A stretch of 64,000 nt of DNA from Rhopalosiphum padi (taxonomy: Eukaryota; Arthropoda; Insecta; Hemiptera; Aphididae). The notes beneath the pieces were generated by a model, which was not told the origin of the DNA, did not search any database, and saw only the letters and a list, made by a program, of their open reading frames with translations. Positions 35,674-50,459 of the stretch are shown piece after piece (within the stretch, counting starts at the first letter, position 1; every line of letters begins with the position of its first letter). The DNA lies in assembly GCF_020882245.1 (NCBI RefSeq), contig NC_083598.1:34199858-34263857 (forward strand), read 5' to 3'. Position numbers and translations under genes: made by a program.

Positions 35674-38600
35674 TAAGAGAATAACCGGCTATTGCCTACT
35701 ATATTATGTTGTTTGATTTAATATTAGAGTGAATAATCACATAATTTATGTTCAGATTAGAATATTTTCAGTAATTTATGGTTTTGGATTTTTTTCAATG
35801 TTTTGAAATTTTAAAGAAAAATATGAGTAGGTATATGTAAATTATTACAAATTTAAATAAATGCTCATATTATGTGGGTCTAGTGTCCTCAGTTTGAATT
35901 TATTAACCATAGCGGATTTACTAGGTATAGTGATAATGACAAAATCCAACCGGTAATAAGAGAAATTAATAATAACCAGAATTTATTATTTAATCATCAC
36001 GGACGTAAAGAAAAATACTTGTAAAAATGTAACAATGACAACGAATATGGCGTGTGCATTAGTTAAACTATCTACTCCTATAGTCGTAGGTACTCCAGTC
36101 TAAGTCTAATATTGGCTGATTAAGTGATGAAGTGATGACTGATAGCCGATAGGTAATAGGTATAGGCGTATAGCTCCATATTGGAGTGATAGGACGACGT
36201 GCGAGTAAGGTAACGGGTTATTGGGTCATCGGGTCACCAGTTGCAAATAAATAAATTGATAAGACGCGTTTGATGTTTATGTCACGGTATATTGTACACA
36301 TAGACTTATAAGTCTATGATTGTACAACAACTAATGGCAAATGGCGTGATCAGTTATATTTTTAAATTTCAAATTAATATTTTATTATATTATTACAGTA
36401 TAAATACTATAAATTACTGATAGGCCGTTGGATTTTGGACAAAAATATCAAAAACTAAACCACCTGTCTATGTACAGTTTTTTTTTAATAGTATTTTGAC
36501 ACGTAAGTAATTATAATTTATATAAAATATAAATAAATAAATTTATTAGGTAGGTAATTAATATATAAGTAAATATAAAAATAAATACTAAAAAGTAAAA
36601 ATGTGGATTTCAAAAATAAAAATCAATCTTTGAAATGTAGGTATATAAAAACATAAAAATAATACGGTATATTAAAATAACGAATACAATTTTCTAATTA
36701 AAAACTTCAATGAGTGTATCATTATTCACTAGTGTGCTTTGTATATCATAAAAAAATAAATAGGTAGGTACCTACTCTGTTTAAGATATCATTTGTCAGT
36801 CGGTTACTATACTTAGGCTTGGTAAACGTCGTGTACTTCACTATCAAATGTCCAAATCGATATTCGGTAATCATAACTCTACCTGACAAAACAATATAAA
36901 CTATGATACTAATTAGTAATTACTAATATATCTTAGTATAATAAATTCATATCTCAATAATATTTTAAACTCGATGTAAAAATGTATATTAAATATTGGA
37001 CAGAAAATTCCTATATTGTGTCATACTTGTTGAATTATTTAATATTATGTGCTGGGAAAGTTTTAACTTTTAAGAACATTAATATTACTGTTATTTAATG
37101 ACAATAATCAACGTACCAGGTTAGGAATACTTAAAAAGTTAAAAGTATAAAATTAATTTTTTTTGTCACTAATCAATAAGACGTTATCAAACGAAATTTT
37201 AATACCACATAGTGGCCTCTGGAGACCAAAAATAATCCTCAGGTTATACTGCCTATTAGTTTATCATATATAAACATAAATCTAGTTGACATTTACAGAT
37301 ATTTTAAATAATGTCATACTATCACAATATATAACAATACAGAATAGGCTGGGTTGTACCTCAGCAGTCAGCTGTGTATTACACAGTAAACTATAGAAGT
37401 ATAGAATATATTAATATGCATTATGCATTTACAAAAGTAAATAGTTGTATTTTTATGTTTTTTTCTTATTGTGCGGTATTCTATAACAGTTTCAATAGTT
37501 CAGAAATTCATTATTATATGTACTTAGCAAATCAATCATTATTCAGATAAACAGAAGTCAAATAAACATGAATAATGTAAAAATATACTGATAAGGTTAG
37601 ATTAGCCAATTACTAATTTACTTAACAATTTTATCATCCAATAATTAAAAAATTTAAATAAATAACATTTTCAATAAATCTATGTTCTTTTGCAACATGT
37701 AAGTTTAACTATACAAGTAGGTAAATACCATTTTGAAAAAAACATGATATATCAAAGGAAATAATTTAATTCAAATATTTAATATTATATTTTTGATTTT
37801 ATTCTGAAAAATTTTCAATTTTTACCAATAAACAATGATTAAACAAAATTACACGTAATTTATTATTTTCATTTTAAATGGACATTGGAAAATAAAGTAT
37901 TTTTTTATACAATAATAATATAATAATAGATTATCAATCATTTCAAGTAAACATACATAATGTTTAATAAAAACCAATGAAAATGTACAAACAAAAATAA
38001 ATAAACACTTACAAAACTTAACGATTTAACATTTAAATGTTACATCATAAAATATAGTTTATAAAATTTGTCATAATTATATATATAATATATAATTATG
38101 CAGGGTAAAAAATAAAATATTTGTGTCTTTATGATGCACAAATTCAGTTATTTTATATACTAATTTTAAATACATTGTATAATAGGTTTTCATAAAAAAA
38201 ACTAATTGTTACTTCGGTATAGTGTGCATGAATACATTTTTTTTTTAGTCTTATGCAATAAGATAAATTATTAAATCGAATTATAAATTATTACTTTATA
38301 ATAATACGGTACTGTACATAACTTAAATCACAGTGCTTCAGAATGTTATTATAATCTACTTAAACATAGTAATAAGTATAGAATGTTTAATTTTGACATT
38401 TTGAAGGTATTAACATAATGTATTATCATAGTTTGACGACACTGGTATTTGGTGTCTGGATACGACGATATTTGTACTTGTGAAAATCTTAACATTAGAT
38501 TATTTGATCATTTCAATGAGCATTTTGAAAACATTTCAGTTATCATACGTATAAATGTATATAATATATATAAAAAAAAATGAAATTAAAAATAATGTAC

Positions 38601-38692
38601 TTTCAGTACTGGACAATGAAAAAAAAAAAATACTCAAGCTCGTATGGACTTAAAATAAAATAATAATAATAATGTATATCGATCAGGAACAT

Positions 38693-38698
38693 TTTATT
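38693..38698 (-). terminator. Candidate poly(A) signal of the RhoGAP gene
   Basis: TTTATT on the plus strand reads AATAAA on the minus strand, about 340 nt past the stop. Other AT-rich hexamers are possible. Confidence 0.35.
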
Positions 38699-38821
38699 GT
38701 AAAAAAAAACAGCAATAGCATCATCCATGCGCCCATCTTTGTTTTCAAGTTGACAGGTAACTTAAGTAGTTTTATACTTTTATATTGTCAAGTGTATATA
38801 TTATAATAATAAAATAAAAAT

Positions 38822-38856
<35 letters not shown>

Positions 38857-39034
38857 TATACAAATCGCATTGGCCAACAAATACTGCAACTCTGGATAGG
38901 GATGGCGGGGCGGTTGGTGGGGGGGAGGGGAATGTGGCAGAGACATCTTGAGACGCACATATGAAAATAATATCTATCGTCGAATGTCGACTCAAAAAAG
39001 GGAGGGCCGAAGATACGCGTATACCCACACATCA

Positions 39035-42000
39035 TCAGACGTAAGACTCCTCGTCGGCGTACGTCCTGGTGACGACGAATCGCTGCTGCTGTGCCTGACT
39101 GCACTCACCCAGGTAATACGAGGTGATGGGCGCGCGGCGGTTGGCCGGCGGTGGTGGCCGATACGGCGGGGGCGGTGGCAAGGACCGGGACCTGGCCGCG
39201 GCCACGGCTGCCTTCTCCTCCTTGCGCTTCAACCGGCCGCGGAGCCGGACAGTGCCGTCCGCGTGCGCGACCGGTGTCTGAAGCGGCTGGTGTTGCCTGA
39301 GCTTCAGCGAGTCGGTGGCCACCTCGTTTCCACGGCTGTTGCTCCGGGACACGTGTGGCGTACAGTCTTCGTCGGACAACGTGCTCGAGTCCTCTTCGTT
39401 TTCGCCGTCGCAACAGTTCTCCGCCGGAGTAGCGGTGGCGACGACATTTATGGCAGAGGTGTTGACGGACGAGGTGGTGGTGGTGGTGGTGGTGGTGGTA
39501 GCGTTGGCGATGACTGAGGTCGCCGCCGCCGCCGCCGTCAACTGTTGCTGGTGGTGCGGTTGCTGTTGCTGAAGATATCGCCTGCGGTCCATCACCTCGG
39601 CCGACCTCCGGGCGACGACCACGGGCGTAGCCGACTGCGACTCGTCCTTTCGGTACGTCACCGCCGGCTGCAGTACGGGTTTGATGGTCAGTTCCGTGTT
39701 GTAGTTGTTTGGGTGCAGCGAATCGACCACCACTTCCGACTTGACCACTACGTCGTAGTAGTCGGCCGCGGTCATTTTTCGGTATTGATCTTGTTGCGGG
39801 CCCAGGGATATCCGGTTGTTGTTGTTGTTGTTGTTGTTGCCGGACATTTGGATGGGTTTGCTGCGACGGGGTGGCGTGGGCGGAGGCACGTTTCCATCCA
39901 ATACAGACTCTTCAGAAGCGCTTCGACGGACCGCCTCCTTGCTGGCCGCGGCTGTTAAACGCTTGGATCGTTGCCGGAACCAGGCTTGCCGCTGGAAGTT
40001 GGCGTTTTTCCGCTCCTCCCAACCCGGGTAGACACGCACGTACTCGCCCGGCATCGACGGTACAGCAGTGGCGGACATGGCTGTTTTGGCTGAATGCGCT
40101 TGGTCAAACGCCGGGTCATATCCGCTCGAACTGGTCGACCCGCTCTCCTCCTCGTCCGGCGTGTACAGTTGCGAGTCAGACATCGTCAGTCCAGAGTCCC
40201 GGCTCAACGATATCTGATCCTTCCTGGGTGGCGGACTCACTTCCAGGCTGTCTATAGAACTATCGTCCCGTCTCATGGCTGCAAAACAAACACAATACAT
40301 ATTATATTAAAATAGATTGTTATATCCACCGCAAGTCTAACTCTTAACCTAATCTAAACTTGAGTTTTATTTCAACGATGATCTTACGAATTTTATGTCA
40401 TCATTTTAATACTGATGTTTTTCAATTTTGTAAAACCGAATAAAGGGTACATTTTTATTTTTGATTATTTTAAATAATGTTGACCGGTATAATAATAAAA
40501 GATTTAGATTTTTTAAATGTATCTTTTTATTGTATTTTTTTTTTAAATTGTAACTGATAAACAATCTTGTCGGTTTTCAAAATATTTAATTTACATTTTG
40601 TTTTTGACTTTAGGAAACTCAAAAAAAAAATGCGATGTAAAAATTTAATTTAAATCGGGTAGGTATTATTATTATTATTATTAAATATATAGACGTTAAA
40701 TGAGCATAAATTATTTAAATCAATAAATGGGTCAAATATACGCCCCCGAAGTGACTCCCGTGATCTGTAGTGATATATGTGGCACACTTACAGTCAGATT
40801 CTTCGGTGCCAGAATCCCGTGGGTCGCCCAAAAGGTTCGGCACGTGTGGCCCGCACAGCAACTCGCAGTGGGTGATGAGTATCTCGACCAGTGCGGGTAC
40901 GGTACGTAAGTCTTCGGTCGGACACATGGCCGGCGAATCGGACCACAAAAGGGACGGCCCAACGCACACACCTAGGTTGGCGGCCGACATGAGGTTGTGC
41001 GTGGATCGTCGAGATATGTGGTAGAGTACGCACAGGAAGTGGCACAGCAGATGATAATTGGGTTTGGGCAACTGATCGATAATCCTGTAAGGGAAAGAAA
41101 AATGAAAACATTATAAATTATTCCTATACGGTTGGTAATATTACGAGGCGACGGCCGATATCGTCATCATATTATAGTGGCGTTACGTCAATATAACACA
41201 CTCACGTTTTGATTCTAAAAAGTTTCGTGGGCAGGTTGGAACAGTCCAGAGCTGATCGCCATTTAGGGAACAGGCTGGTGCACAGTAAAGGATCGGGCAA
41301 CGAGCGTAGCATGTCTTTGAACAGGGCTGCGGTAACCAGCACAGGAACGTTTTCCAGACAAACGTCCTCACAAACGTCCATTTTTTCGCGGAGTTCGCGG
41401 ACTAAACGAGCGTTTGCAGACTTTCTAAATATACCTTGAGTAAATGGTCCTTTTGAGAATATTTGGTGTAACATGCCCTGTAAAATAATAAAAAAAAATT
41501 AATTCTATTGTGTCGATTAATATAACAAACGTTACATGATAATTATTAAATATTTGTACTTTATTTATTATTTAAAAAAAAAACTTTTATACACACGGTT
41601 ATATAATATATTAATATTTATCTCAAACTACTAATTCATCAGCTAATATATACTATATTTTACACCTATAACACGAGTTTAAATTATTTTGTTTATTACA
41701 TTTCAACATTTGGTAAAAATAGTTTTATTGTTTATCTTTATTTAATGATACTATACATTTAGCAAAATATATTATATAGGTATTGACATTTGACGTTGTG
41801 CTATAGTATTGTAATATTCAATATCAAATGGAAAAACAACAATTACGATTTAATAATTGAAATATTTACTTAGTTAAGATACCTTTGAAAAATATAACTT
41901 TCTAAAGTGATAAACTAAATTAACGTAAAATGTTCAGCCACTAAATATAATATAAAAGTCCAAAATTATCCTATGTTAAGATAAAATTAAACACATTTTA

Positions 42001-45000
42001 AATATTAACTACCATAACAATCAATGTTATGTATTAATATATTATAAGTTAACAGTGTAAGAAAAATGGTATTATTAACGTTTTGTCAACAATCCAATTA
42101 ATTTGAACTTTATTATTTTCTGAACAAATATTTAAAACACACACGCCACTGTAAGTTTGTATATATATACTAACCATCACTGGTTTAGGAAGGTTTTCTC
42201 CGTCACAAATTCTATTCAGAGGTACACCGAACAAATTGCCTCCATTATCTTTGGTTGGAGTTTTCTTGAACACTTGGCCAATTTTCATACGACTAGAAGA
42301 CTTTTTCGGCGTCTTTTTGTTCGTTTCGTTTTCTTGAGCTTTTACACTCCTAGAAAATACCAAACATAACAATTTTAATACAATTTTGATATAACCAAAA
42401 TTTTGTATTTCGGTTTGACAAAAAAAAAAAAAAAAAATATGACAACCATTCATTGTCTATTGCAACCTATAATTAGGTAGTGTATTTAGTTGTTTTTTAT
42501 TAGGTAGACATTAATTCCGTAAACAAACGTCAGTAAACAAATGTCATCTTATCAATTATTGGCCTTTGGTATATTGTATACTATGTACACAGTCATTAGA
42601 AAAAGAAAACAAATATGTTCACCTGCGTTGAGTACAGATCGTTAACATCGTTTTATCATCAGTTACGGCGAAAAATATTGTCACTTATACCGATATTAAA
42701 ATAAAATAAATAAATAAAAACCGTAGTTAGCACGAAAAAACTAATGTTGTTCGATGAGAAAAAAAACAATACACTTGCGTTCTAATTTTTAATAACTAAT
42801 ATCTTATACACATTTCACACACGTGTGTGAGGTACTCTGCACGCGCGTACATATAAGAGCGAACTTTGTTCGACAACTCGACCATTATGCTGTCACAGTC
42901 GGTTACATTATAAAATAATAAGTGATAAGTGTAGCCATAGGTGTATATGTTTGATTATTTTTAAAATCGAGGGATTTCTCATGTTATGTAATTTATAGCA
43001 ACGATAATAAAATAATAATAAACTTTTGTTAAAATAAAATACAGATAATGGTACAGATATGGGATGGGCAAGCAGATGTACCAGGTAGTGCAGTAGTACA
43101 ATAATAACTAATATAATATAATATTTAATCAGTGATGTATATATTTTCGACGACGTACCTCAAAATGAAATGACACCTGGCCAACGGGTCGTGCACGTTG
43201 TTGCAGTGGTCCAAGTCAAACCCTTCCTCAGCGCTAAGTCCGTCCCGCAGACAGCTCAACTTGACGGAATACGGTTTCTCGTGACCAAACAGTGGATACG
43301 GCGGCTCTTCACGTGGCGTCTTGGCCCACAGCTGATACTGACTCGGATCCGCGTCTCTCATCTCCAAGTGATCCAATGCGATTTTTACGCAGTCTTTAGC
43401 ACTCTCGTCCGGTCCGATGGCAAACGTCTTACACTATGCACACATACACACATTCATATAATATACATAATATAACATATGAGATACCACGCAGGGCGGT
43501 CAAACGGAGGGAGGAGGATATAATCCCTGTGGCCTTTTTTGCTAGATTGATATTTATAAAAAAAAAATGTAATAATATATTTTTTTTATTATTCGATAAA
43601 ATATAAATATTTATTCACAATTTCTGATAAAAAAATTCATTTTTTCTGACAATAATCTCTGGTGATGGTAAATACTGTACTCATACAATAGACTTTGGGT
43701 AAAAAGAAAATATTTGTATAAATAAAATAATTATTAAATTAATAGTTCAAACTTCTAACAATTAGCATTTATATTATAATGTAGGTACATATAGTGTATA
43801 AAGTAGGTATAACTTTTTAGTATTTCGTAATTTCTCTAATAGCCAAATTAAAAATATGTTTTAAGTGTTAATTTAGATATTTATAAATTGTAAAATTTTT
43901 ATTTTATTTTAGAGTTTTCTTGACAGTTTTTCATCATGTTAAGAAATCAGTTTCATCACTTCCGATAACAAAAAACTCCGGTATATAAGATTATTTTATG
44001 TGTATACATTATAGACTAATATAACGTTTAGGCAGTAGGTACTCACGTATTCTATGCCAGTGTTGAGATCTTGATAAAATACTTGGACGTTGGTAGTCGG
44101 AGGATCTTTGCGTATTTCTTCTTGCGATTCTTCAGCTAGTTTCGACCACCACAAGTTTCTGGTTGCTTGGGTGCTAATTAACATACATAAAACAATACAA
44201 AATTATTATCATCGTTATATTACTAGATGCGACGAGAATAACAGACTAAACTATGTATGATTTCTACAATACGTATAAGTGATAGTTAAATATATTATTG
44301 TACATGACAATGATCCAAAATTAATATATAATAATATATTATATTCTGTACCTATAAGTTAATAGTTTCATAAGTCAGTTTCATTGATGAAGAGATACTG
44401 TTATTACACCTATTATAATAAAGTATATTATAATCCGACAAATATTTATTATTTTTTATCCTAACTCGATAAGCAATACCGACGTGCGTTCCGGGAATTT
44501 ATAGACGCCTGGCGCTAAAGATATATGTTTTCATGGCTCATATAATTTTTTTAAAACCCACATATATGCGTATCTTACAGACGTTATTTCTATTAGATAT
44601 AAGCATAAAAATGCATAGAGATTAAATTAATAATATGTATAGACAATAAATAGTATAAGTATTCTAAATTACTCACGTAACGCCTATTTTAATAAAACAT
44701 TATTATTTTATTGTTTTAAAAATAAAAGCTTATCATTTTAAATCTTTACATAAATTAATAATTTATATAAAATCAGATTGGACAAATTTAACATGCTTTA
44801 AAAACAACTTTGTTAATTACCTGAGGAATAAATAAAAGAGTTATAAATTACCGTATCAAATTATTTCAACTACCAATTAAATTCAATACAAATTAATGCG
44901 TATGCATATTTTTATCAAAATATTCCACTTTTTTTTAAAAAGTTGTTATACATTCTTTCGGCATAAATCATAACGCTTATTATATTATCGGTAATAGGTC

Positions 45001-48000
45001 ATTTATTTATAATAATGAAAAATGCAAAAACATTAATTTTAATAGATGGTACCAACTACATTATTACATTATTTGTTTAAATATAATAATTATTATTTAT
45101 TTGAAACAAAAAATGAAAAACAAAAACAAAAACAAAAATGTACTTACGAATTATTTTCTCCACAATGATTTTTATATTTAAAACTACCAGTACTATTCCA
45201 ACCACTTTCCAAACCGGGTAGTAAAAGTTTAACATGAAGTTTTTCATGGAATCCTAAATTAAAATCAAATAAAGCGAAACACTTTTTTATGAGCCTATAC
45301 ATGATTTTTATCCTGTGTCTGTATAATGCATTAGTTGGATGAAGTGATTTAATTATCATATTTTTCCCGTAAAATTGTAATTATGCATTGAAACACGTTG
45401 AACTTCTTTGAACGCATTATGTACACTAAGCATTCAAACTTGATAACAACTATACTGATATAATATATTGTTTGAGTAAACAAAAATAATGGATAACGAT
45501 AATATAAGAGGGGGCTATCATGTTATTGTATTTACGATAATTTATATAAAAAAAAAAACCATTTTAATAAAATATAATATAGGTATATATTAGTTATTAA
45601 ATTATATATTAATTATGTAGGTATCTACTACAGTAATAAATGTTCTACTTATATTAATATATTATTAATAGAAACGCGTTAACGAATTTATAATATAAAA
45701 TCAAAAAATTGATTATATGACTGCAGATTAAGATTGAGTAATGGGCTATTATATTAAAATATAATACATGGATGATTTATGAAGTATGAAATGTCTAGAT
45801 TATTTATTTATTGACCTCTGCATTGCAGTGCTTATACACATTATGCGTCTGAAAAATTATTTTGTCGTATTCTTATTAGTTATAAACTTATAAGTTATAG
45901 GTAAGTTATAACGAATTTAACATAAAAGAAATATAGTAGGTACTAATACGCGGTTGCCTAATTTTATATCGCCAAATATCAGTGACAACCGGTCTAGCGT
46001 TTGTGTGGGTACACCATTATTAATATTCCTGTGCAAACGACGTAGATCGCCGTCGATAAGCTCGGGCGAGTTAAAGTGACAAATGACCGCTTTTAACTCG
46101 TTCGAGCAAACAGTAATTTTAGTTCCATATCAGCGACAACGACCATAACTTGATATTGATTTCCCACGGTAGTAGAAAATTATTATTATTATTTTAATTT
46201 ATGATACCACATGAGAATATAATGTTAGGTACCTATAACATTATATGCACTGTAGTCTGTACTATATGCTTATCAATGTGTCTGCAACTCAATTAAGAAA
46301 ACGAATATTACTAATTATACCTAATATACACATATGTATATAGGAAATAATAATAAATATGTAAATACATATAAACTTTTAAGTTTTAAGTATGCGCGAT
46401 TGCAAAATGTCAAACGTAAACCGACGCGACGAAAGTTTCTAAACATAAATTAACAACAATTATTTTTTTTTTTTGTTTCCTGGTGTTATTATTATTTTGA
46501 ATAATTAAAATAAAACATGTAAAAGTGATGTGCACCTCCATCAAAGCTATACCTATAGTTACTCTTGTTCCCTGTGAAAAATTCACATAATTATAAATCA
46601 TAATTATTATATATTGCGACCAATTTTCAAGGACGCGACCTTAGTATATAACACGCAAGAAATGTAAACGACGCGGGTGATAATATATTGTGTGTTAATA
46701 TATTGTTGTTGTTGATTCGGCTGAGTTTACGCTGTTTGAAATACATTTTTCAAGAATAAAATATAATTTTGTTTTGAAATCAGATTTTAATTACGACTTA
46801 ATTTTTTACGATTTAATTTAAAACAACACGAAACTATTTTAATTCTTGATTCGGTCAGATAATCGGATAGGTTATTTTTGATAAACAACCTGATATTTAT
46901 GCGAGTAGTTACAATAGGTATAATGACAATATGACATATTATTATTGTAAAAGGAGTGTAGAAACGTTTCCATCCTTATCCAAAGATAACCAACGAAAAA
47001 GTGTATAGTGACTATATGATACGATCGCAAATTTTAACGAAAACCTCATCTCTTAATTTTGTACCATCTTACAAGACCTAAATATATACCTATACTTATA
47101 TATAATAGCGATCAGCATTCTGGAAACGCATGTCGGTTTGAACAAATTACTACCCTTGATCAATGAAAACAAAGACGTACATATTGTATTTGTCTATATT
47201 ATATATACAATATACATACATACGTTATAATATAAAGTTAATATTTCATTCTTCGTAGAATCATGTACGTACATTAATGTTGCGACTTTTTAATAAGTGA
47301 CGACTTATTATAATATTACATTTTCTTGTTTCAAACGATATTTAAATTGATAGTTAATATGGAATTTATATATCGAAACATTATTGAATTTACTATCTCA
47401 TATATATTGTATTATGTATAATTTACGTGTAGGTTCTATATATACTATAATATAATATATTATACTAATAGTGTAATACTATGGGTATATAGTTTGGTAC
47501 TTGATATTTTATTATGACGTCATCCGTGACCCAAACACAATTTAATAATAAAAATTATTGTTCATCGTATAATGATCGTATAGCTCTATAGCTAGCTAAG
47601 CCTATGCTTACAATAATAATATATACCCGTGGGTATAACAATAGGCCGTTTTTTTGTCTAATTAAGAGCTGCGTTTATGTCGGCAACCTATACGTGTGTA
47701 TACACTTTACTATATTATGTATGTGTACCGTTAGCGAACCTCCTTTTCCGATATACAATACCGTTTGTCCCAGTGAGTTCTAGTGATGAGCATATTATTA
47801 TTATTATGACTATTATATGTCGATGTGCTTATAAAAGAGAACAGATTACATATATTTTGGATCGCCGTTGTTCAATATGTTGTCGGTTCAAAGACCCTCA
47901 AGCACTAATGATAAAGAGTTGAGTACGTCCCCTGCTGAGGGACCACATCCCAAGTAAACACAACAGTAAAAAAATTGTGGACACCCGACGAAGAGATCAG

Positions 48001-50427
48001 CTATAATATGATGCATACGAAAATAGGTACTAACCTAAACACTGCTACATAGTTGGTAGTCGGCCATCCGATGACGAAAGACGTGTCCGAAGACTTGGGA
48101 ATTTCGGCAACTTCGTCGATTACAGCCGGCGATTCGTTGAGCCAAATCTCTGATATCCTGACCTTGTCCTTAAGTTTAAAGTTACTACCGGATTTCGCTT
48201 TGGCCACCAGCAAGAGGTCGTTGAATAAAAATAAATGACGTTCTTGACAGTGCACACCCTATATCAATTCACAATATAGGATAACATTATTTAGTATTAC
48301 ATTGCGAGTACATAAATAATATAATATAATACATATTATTGTATTTGATATTTTAATAATTTTTATTATTTACATTAACGAATTGAACGGGAGTTTCCAT
48401 TATGAACTTCCTCGGGCTATCGTTTTGGATTTTGTTGGGAGTTGAAGGAGGTGACTCCGATCGCAGAGATTTCGACGATAGAGCTCTCCGCAGAGCAGCT
48501 GTACCGGTTCCTCCTCTCTTCCGAATTAATCCTTTCATCTTCTAAACAACGGGAAAAAACTTTACAATTAGCTATATAAATAAACTAAAAAAAATTTCCA
48601 AATAAATATGAATTATAATAATAAAAAGTAAAATAACGCATACATTTATGACAGCAGTAAAAACGTCTTATCAGATACAATTATACAAACATTACACAAT
48701 TATAAAATTGATAACGTCATTAGTTTAAATATTAAACAGTAAATAGAAAGTTGTTGACAAAAGTGTCATTGTTCTAAGAAGTATATAATATAATATCTTA
48801 TTTCGATCGTTGGTATTGCATAAATTGTTAAACTTACCATTGTGAGGGCTTCTTTGTCGTACAATCTGAGGAAATCGTTTGGAAAAACATCTTGAATTCG
48901 TTCTAAATCGCTTTGTTCGTGAATACGTTTTACTGTCTGTAAATAAATATATAAGTATAAATGACTACACGTATTTTAAATATATGTATTGCATTTTGTT
49001 CCGAATAGGATATTTGATTCATAGTGTAAACAATAACATTGGTTTTTGATTGAATACGAATTTAATTAGCAGTGAAATTAAAACGTACGCAGTTCAATCG
49101 CAATTGTTATAATTGCGTTAAATAGTGCAGTATATTTATATATATATCTATATACATTTATTGCCAGGAGCAAACTTTCATATTATGTAGATGCATACAT
49201 GTTATTAAAGCGATTCAAAAGTGTAAATGATACGATTAATAGACTGTAATAATATAATACAGTACGGGTGCCCGCTTGACGATTTTTTAAGTTAACTAAA
49301 AGCCGACGGGCATATTGCCGAAAAGTGCGACGACTACAATAACCCGTGTTGATAATAATTTTTCATTCACACCGCTTACCCGTCGCGTTTAAAACAAACA
49401 TAGGTACCTATTTATAATATTACTAATATGCATTTGTACAATTTTCGTTTAACATAGAAATAGAAATTGGAGCGCGTCGTGACAAGACGACAACTAGGTA
49501 CGTTCGAGTTTTATAACTATAATACACGCATACATGATATTTTACATTTTTTATACATGCAATTCATTGTATGCAAATAATAGTTATTAAAACAAACACA
49601 CGCGAGATATTAACACCGTTTGTCATAGATATTTCACGTAAGAAAATAAATATTATAAACGAAGATCATAATAACACGAGGGTGTGTTATATTATATGTG
49701 TAATACTGTGATATGTAGATGACTTATGATCTGCACATTACACACAAGTAATATAATATTGAAAATAGTACACGGTGTTGCAGTGTTTTCTTGGCGATTT
49801 CGCAGTGTTGATAAACATAAATCAGGCGGGACGCAAATAACAGATTTCAATTAAATAAATATTAATATTTCGTAGGTATATACCTACGCCAAGGCGAATG
49901 ATAGCGTTTATGTCGACGACAAATTTAACTGTCAGCACAAATTAAACGTATTGTATAACTTTTAAAAATATAATAAATTATACGGAATTTATGTAGATGA
50001 TATACACATATTTTAGTGAACTATATAATATTATCATAATATAATAAACGTTTAAGTAGCATAATATAATATACCAGCATGACATTCTAATCTTATATAG
50101 ACATATCGGCAAACGCCAAAACCGGATTGCAAATCGTTTTTTAATCGGAAAAATAGTGTGAAAAAGAGTAATTTTCTAAAAATTGCTAATTCATTAAAAT
50201 TATGCGTATTATATTCGCGCTGCAGTCTAATCTCAACGCCTCTTCGCAGATATGAATTGCAAAGTGGTGAAACACGCGCGGGGGCACAAGACCAATATGG
50301 TCATTCTACCATTTCACTAGACCGGTACGCGCACCAGTGTGTCTCTCCTTGGCACATTTAGCCCCCGTACAAATCCGTTATATAGGTAGGTCGTAGGTAC
50401 TACACGTATTATATATTATTAGTAGTT

Positions 50428-50459
<32 letters not shown>

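Larger units (their letters stand above)
33766..39034. other. Gene-free stretch between TTC27 and the RhoGAP gene
   Basis: The left part should hold the TTC27 promoter and the right part the 3' UTR of the RhoGAP gene. Two inverted-repeat elements are described separately. The rest is AT-rich; I find no exon, RNA gene or conserved motif in it. Confidence 0.5.

Noticed and set aside
38948..39958. Long plus-strand frames (189 and 137 codons) opposite the last RhoGAP exon
   Set aside because: They are antisense shadows of the GC-rich coding exon. Their composition mirrors its triplet repeats, and they match no family.
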